Of a stretch of DNA of 64,000 nucleotides, positions 62,679 to 64,000 are shown piece after piece; the first letter of the stretch is position 1; each line of letters begins with the position of its first letter. The stretch comes from Acidiflorens sp963847715 (GTDB taxonomy: Bacteria > Acidobacteriota > Terriglobia > Terriglobales > Acidobacteriaceae): assembly GCA_963847715.1 (NCBI GenBank), contig CAWKAZ010000009.1:62001-126000 (forward strand), written 5' to 3'. The translations under genes were made by a program, and so were the position numbers. The notes under the pieces were generated by a model. The model did not search any database and was not told the origin of the DNA. It saw nothing but the letters and a program-made list of their open reading frames with translations.

Positions 62679-64000
62679 ATGACTGTAACGAGCAATTCGC
62701 GGAGGAAACGGCGAGCTAACCTTGGAATTGTTGTAGCTGCTGTTCTAGCGATTGTTGTTTCCCTTCGGCTCTCGGAATATACGGTGCGTGCCGCCGACGC
62801 GCCGGGTTCAGAATGTCTAGCCTGTCACGGCGACAAGAGTTCCGCACCTACGCGAGAAGGCAGCAAGGTTCCACTTTTTGTAGACGGCAAGAAGTTCGCT
62901 AGTTCCGTTCACGCCAGCTTTGGGTGCACCGGCTGCCACGCCGATCTGGAAGGGAAAGACTTTCCGCACGACAAGCCGAAGCCCGTCCAGTGCGGTACCT
63001 GCCACTCGAGCGAACAGGAACAGCACGCCCGGTCGCTTCACGGAAAAGCGATCGCGCGTGGCGACACGCTTGCGCCCCATTGCGTGGACTGCCATGGCAA
63101 CCATGACATCGTTTCCGTGAAAGACGCCCGCTCGGCGGTGGCGCCGCTGAAAGTCCCGTTCGTGTGCGGCCGATGCCACAGCGAAGGGACGACCGTTTCC
63201 CGCAATCGTCAGATTCCACAGGATCACATCCTGGAGAATTACTCCGAGAGCATTCACGGCGAGGCGTTACTAAAAAAGGGACTTTCGGTAGCGCCCAACT
63301 GCGCCAGCTGCCATACTCCGCACCTGATCCTGCCGCATACCGACCCGGCCTCGTCGATCAATCGCAAGAACATTGCCGCGACCTGCACGAAATGCCATTC
63401 GCAGATTGAACAGGTCCACCGGAAGACAATTCGTGGCGAACTCTGGGAAAAGCAAGCAAACGTTCTACCCGCGTGCCCCGACTGCCATCAGCCGCACAAG
63501 ATCAGGAACGTCTTCTATGCGCAAGGTGTGGCCGATAAGGACTGCATGCGTTGCCACGCCGACGAGAAACTGCGTCGCGCGCGCGACGGGAAATCCATGT
63601 ACGTCAACGCAACCGAGGTGAACCATTCGCGGCACAGCGAAGAGCCAGGCAGGCTGCGCAACGTTGCCTGCAGCCAGTGCCACTCGGAAGTGAATCCCTC
63701 GCACGCTCGCCCCTGCGATGCGATCACCAAGGGCGTGGACTGCTCCGCCTGCCACGACGAAATCGGCAAGATGTACGCGACCAGCATCCACGGACAGCTG
63801 AATGGCAAGAACGATCCGAATGCGCCGACCTGCAAAGAATGCCACGGTACGCACGGCATCCTGGGCAAACAGGACCCACAGTCATCGACCTTTGCGATGA
63901 ATGTCCCTGTACTTTGCGCGCGGTGCCACCGCGAGGGTCAGAAAGCCGCGGTGCGCTATACGGGCACGCAGCACGAAATTATCAGCAACTACACAGAGAG
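62679..64000 (+). CDS. Large multihaem cytochrome c, at least 13 haems (3' end outside window)
   Basis: ATG 62679, open to the right edge (440 codons visible). A signal peptide or anchor (LGIVVAAVLAIVVSLRL) precedes 13 CxxCH sites, from CLACH near residue 46 to CARCH near residue 413. Repeated patterns such as CxxCHG-x-H (CVDCHGNHD, CKECHGTHG) and SIHG recall the cytochrome c3/DmsE/octahaem families. It follows the NapC-like gene, so a quinol-fed periplasmic electron conduit is likely. The acceptor (metal, outer-membrane complex or nitrogen oxide) cannot be told. Confidence 0.88.
   Translation, partial: MTVTSNSRRKRRANLGIVVAAVLAIVVSLRLSEYTVRAADAPGSECLACHGDKSSAPTREGSKVPLFVDGKKFASSVHASFGCTGCHADLEGKDFPHDKPKPVQCGTCHSSEQEQHARSLHGKAIARGDTLAPHCVDCHGNHDIVSVKDARSAVAPLKVPFVCGRCHSEGTTVSRNRQIPQDHILENYSESIHGEALLKKGLSVAPNCASCHTPHLILPHTDPASSINRKNIAATCTKCHSQIEQVHRKTIRGELWEKQANVLPACPDCHQPHKIRNVFYAQGVADKDCMRCHADEKLRRARDGKSMYVNATEVNHSRHSEEPGRLRNVACSQCHSEVNPSHARPCDAITKGVDCSACHDEIGKMYATSIHGQLNGKNDPNAPTCKECHGTHGILGKQDPQSSTFAMNVPVLCARCHREGQKAAVRYTGTQHEIISNYTE

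Overview
The window looks like a chromosomal segment of a GC-rich Gram-negative bacterium. Outer-membrane barrels, a lipid A deacylase-like protein, the DUF485/ActP pair, many secreted proteins of unknown function, 7/8-nt tandem repeats between genes and a cytochrome-rich respiratory chain together suggest an Acidobacteriota soil bacterium. That placement is inferred from gene content; no rRNA is present.

Left part (1-17.4 kb, mostly minus strand). A PagL-like fragment and a GH18 chitinase are followed by an iron-transport operon: FTR1 fused to a DUF2318 Fe-S domain, two FtsX-type permeases, and an ABC ATPase fused to a complete DtxR-like metal sensor. Next come a small membrane protein, a SprT-like metalloprotease, a secreted protein, a GntR regulator, three secreted/TPR proteins, uvrA, a haem-binding protein, an orphan cytochrome oxidase subunit III and a methyltransferase.

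Genomic island (about 17.4-31.1 kb). A 47-bp perfect direct repeat of the 3' part of tRNA-Asp flanks a 13.6-kb element with a tyrosine integrase beside the intact tRNA. The cargo is one overlapping minus-strand operon, hen1 - nucleotidyltransferase - nucleotidyltransferase - pnkp (an RNA repair cassette), followed by a giant alpha-2-macroglobulin with unusual inserted domains. This is the most unusual system in the window.

Middle (31-50 kb). Acetyl-CoA synthetase, an outer-membrane barrel, DUF485/ActP acetate permease, quinone oxidoreductase, tRNA-Leu, YceI, an aminotransferase, a nitric-oxide module (quinol NO reductase, RIC repair protein, Crp/Fnr regulator), then phosphoketolase and acetate kinase. 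Acetate appears central here: it is imported and activated, or made with ATP yield.

Right part (50-64 kb, plus strand). An electron-transfer supercluster: a Cyc2-like outer-membrane cytochrome-porin, a blue-copper protein, an FAD/Fe-S oxidoreductase, a Rieske/split cytochrome b complex with an eight-haem cytochrome and a lipoprotein cytochrome, a small cytochrome c, a NapC/NrfH-like six-haem protein and a cytochrome with at least 13 haems running off the edge. The Rieske gene carries a one-base frameshift.

Crp/Fnr-type sites (TGTGA-N6-TCACA or near matches) lie before the iron operon, acs/porin, RIC, the Cyc2-like gene and the small cytochrome c. The Crp/Fnr protein encoded here has the recognition-helix residues expected to read TGTGA, so it may tie iron, acetate, NO and cytochrome genes into one regulon (inference).
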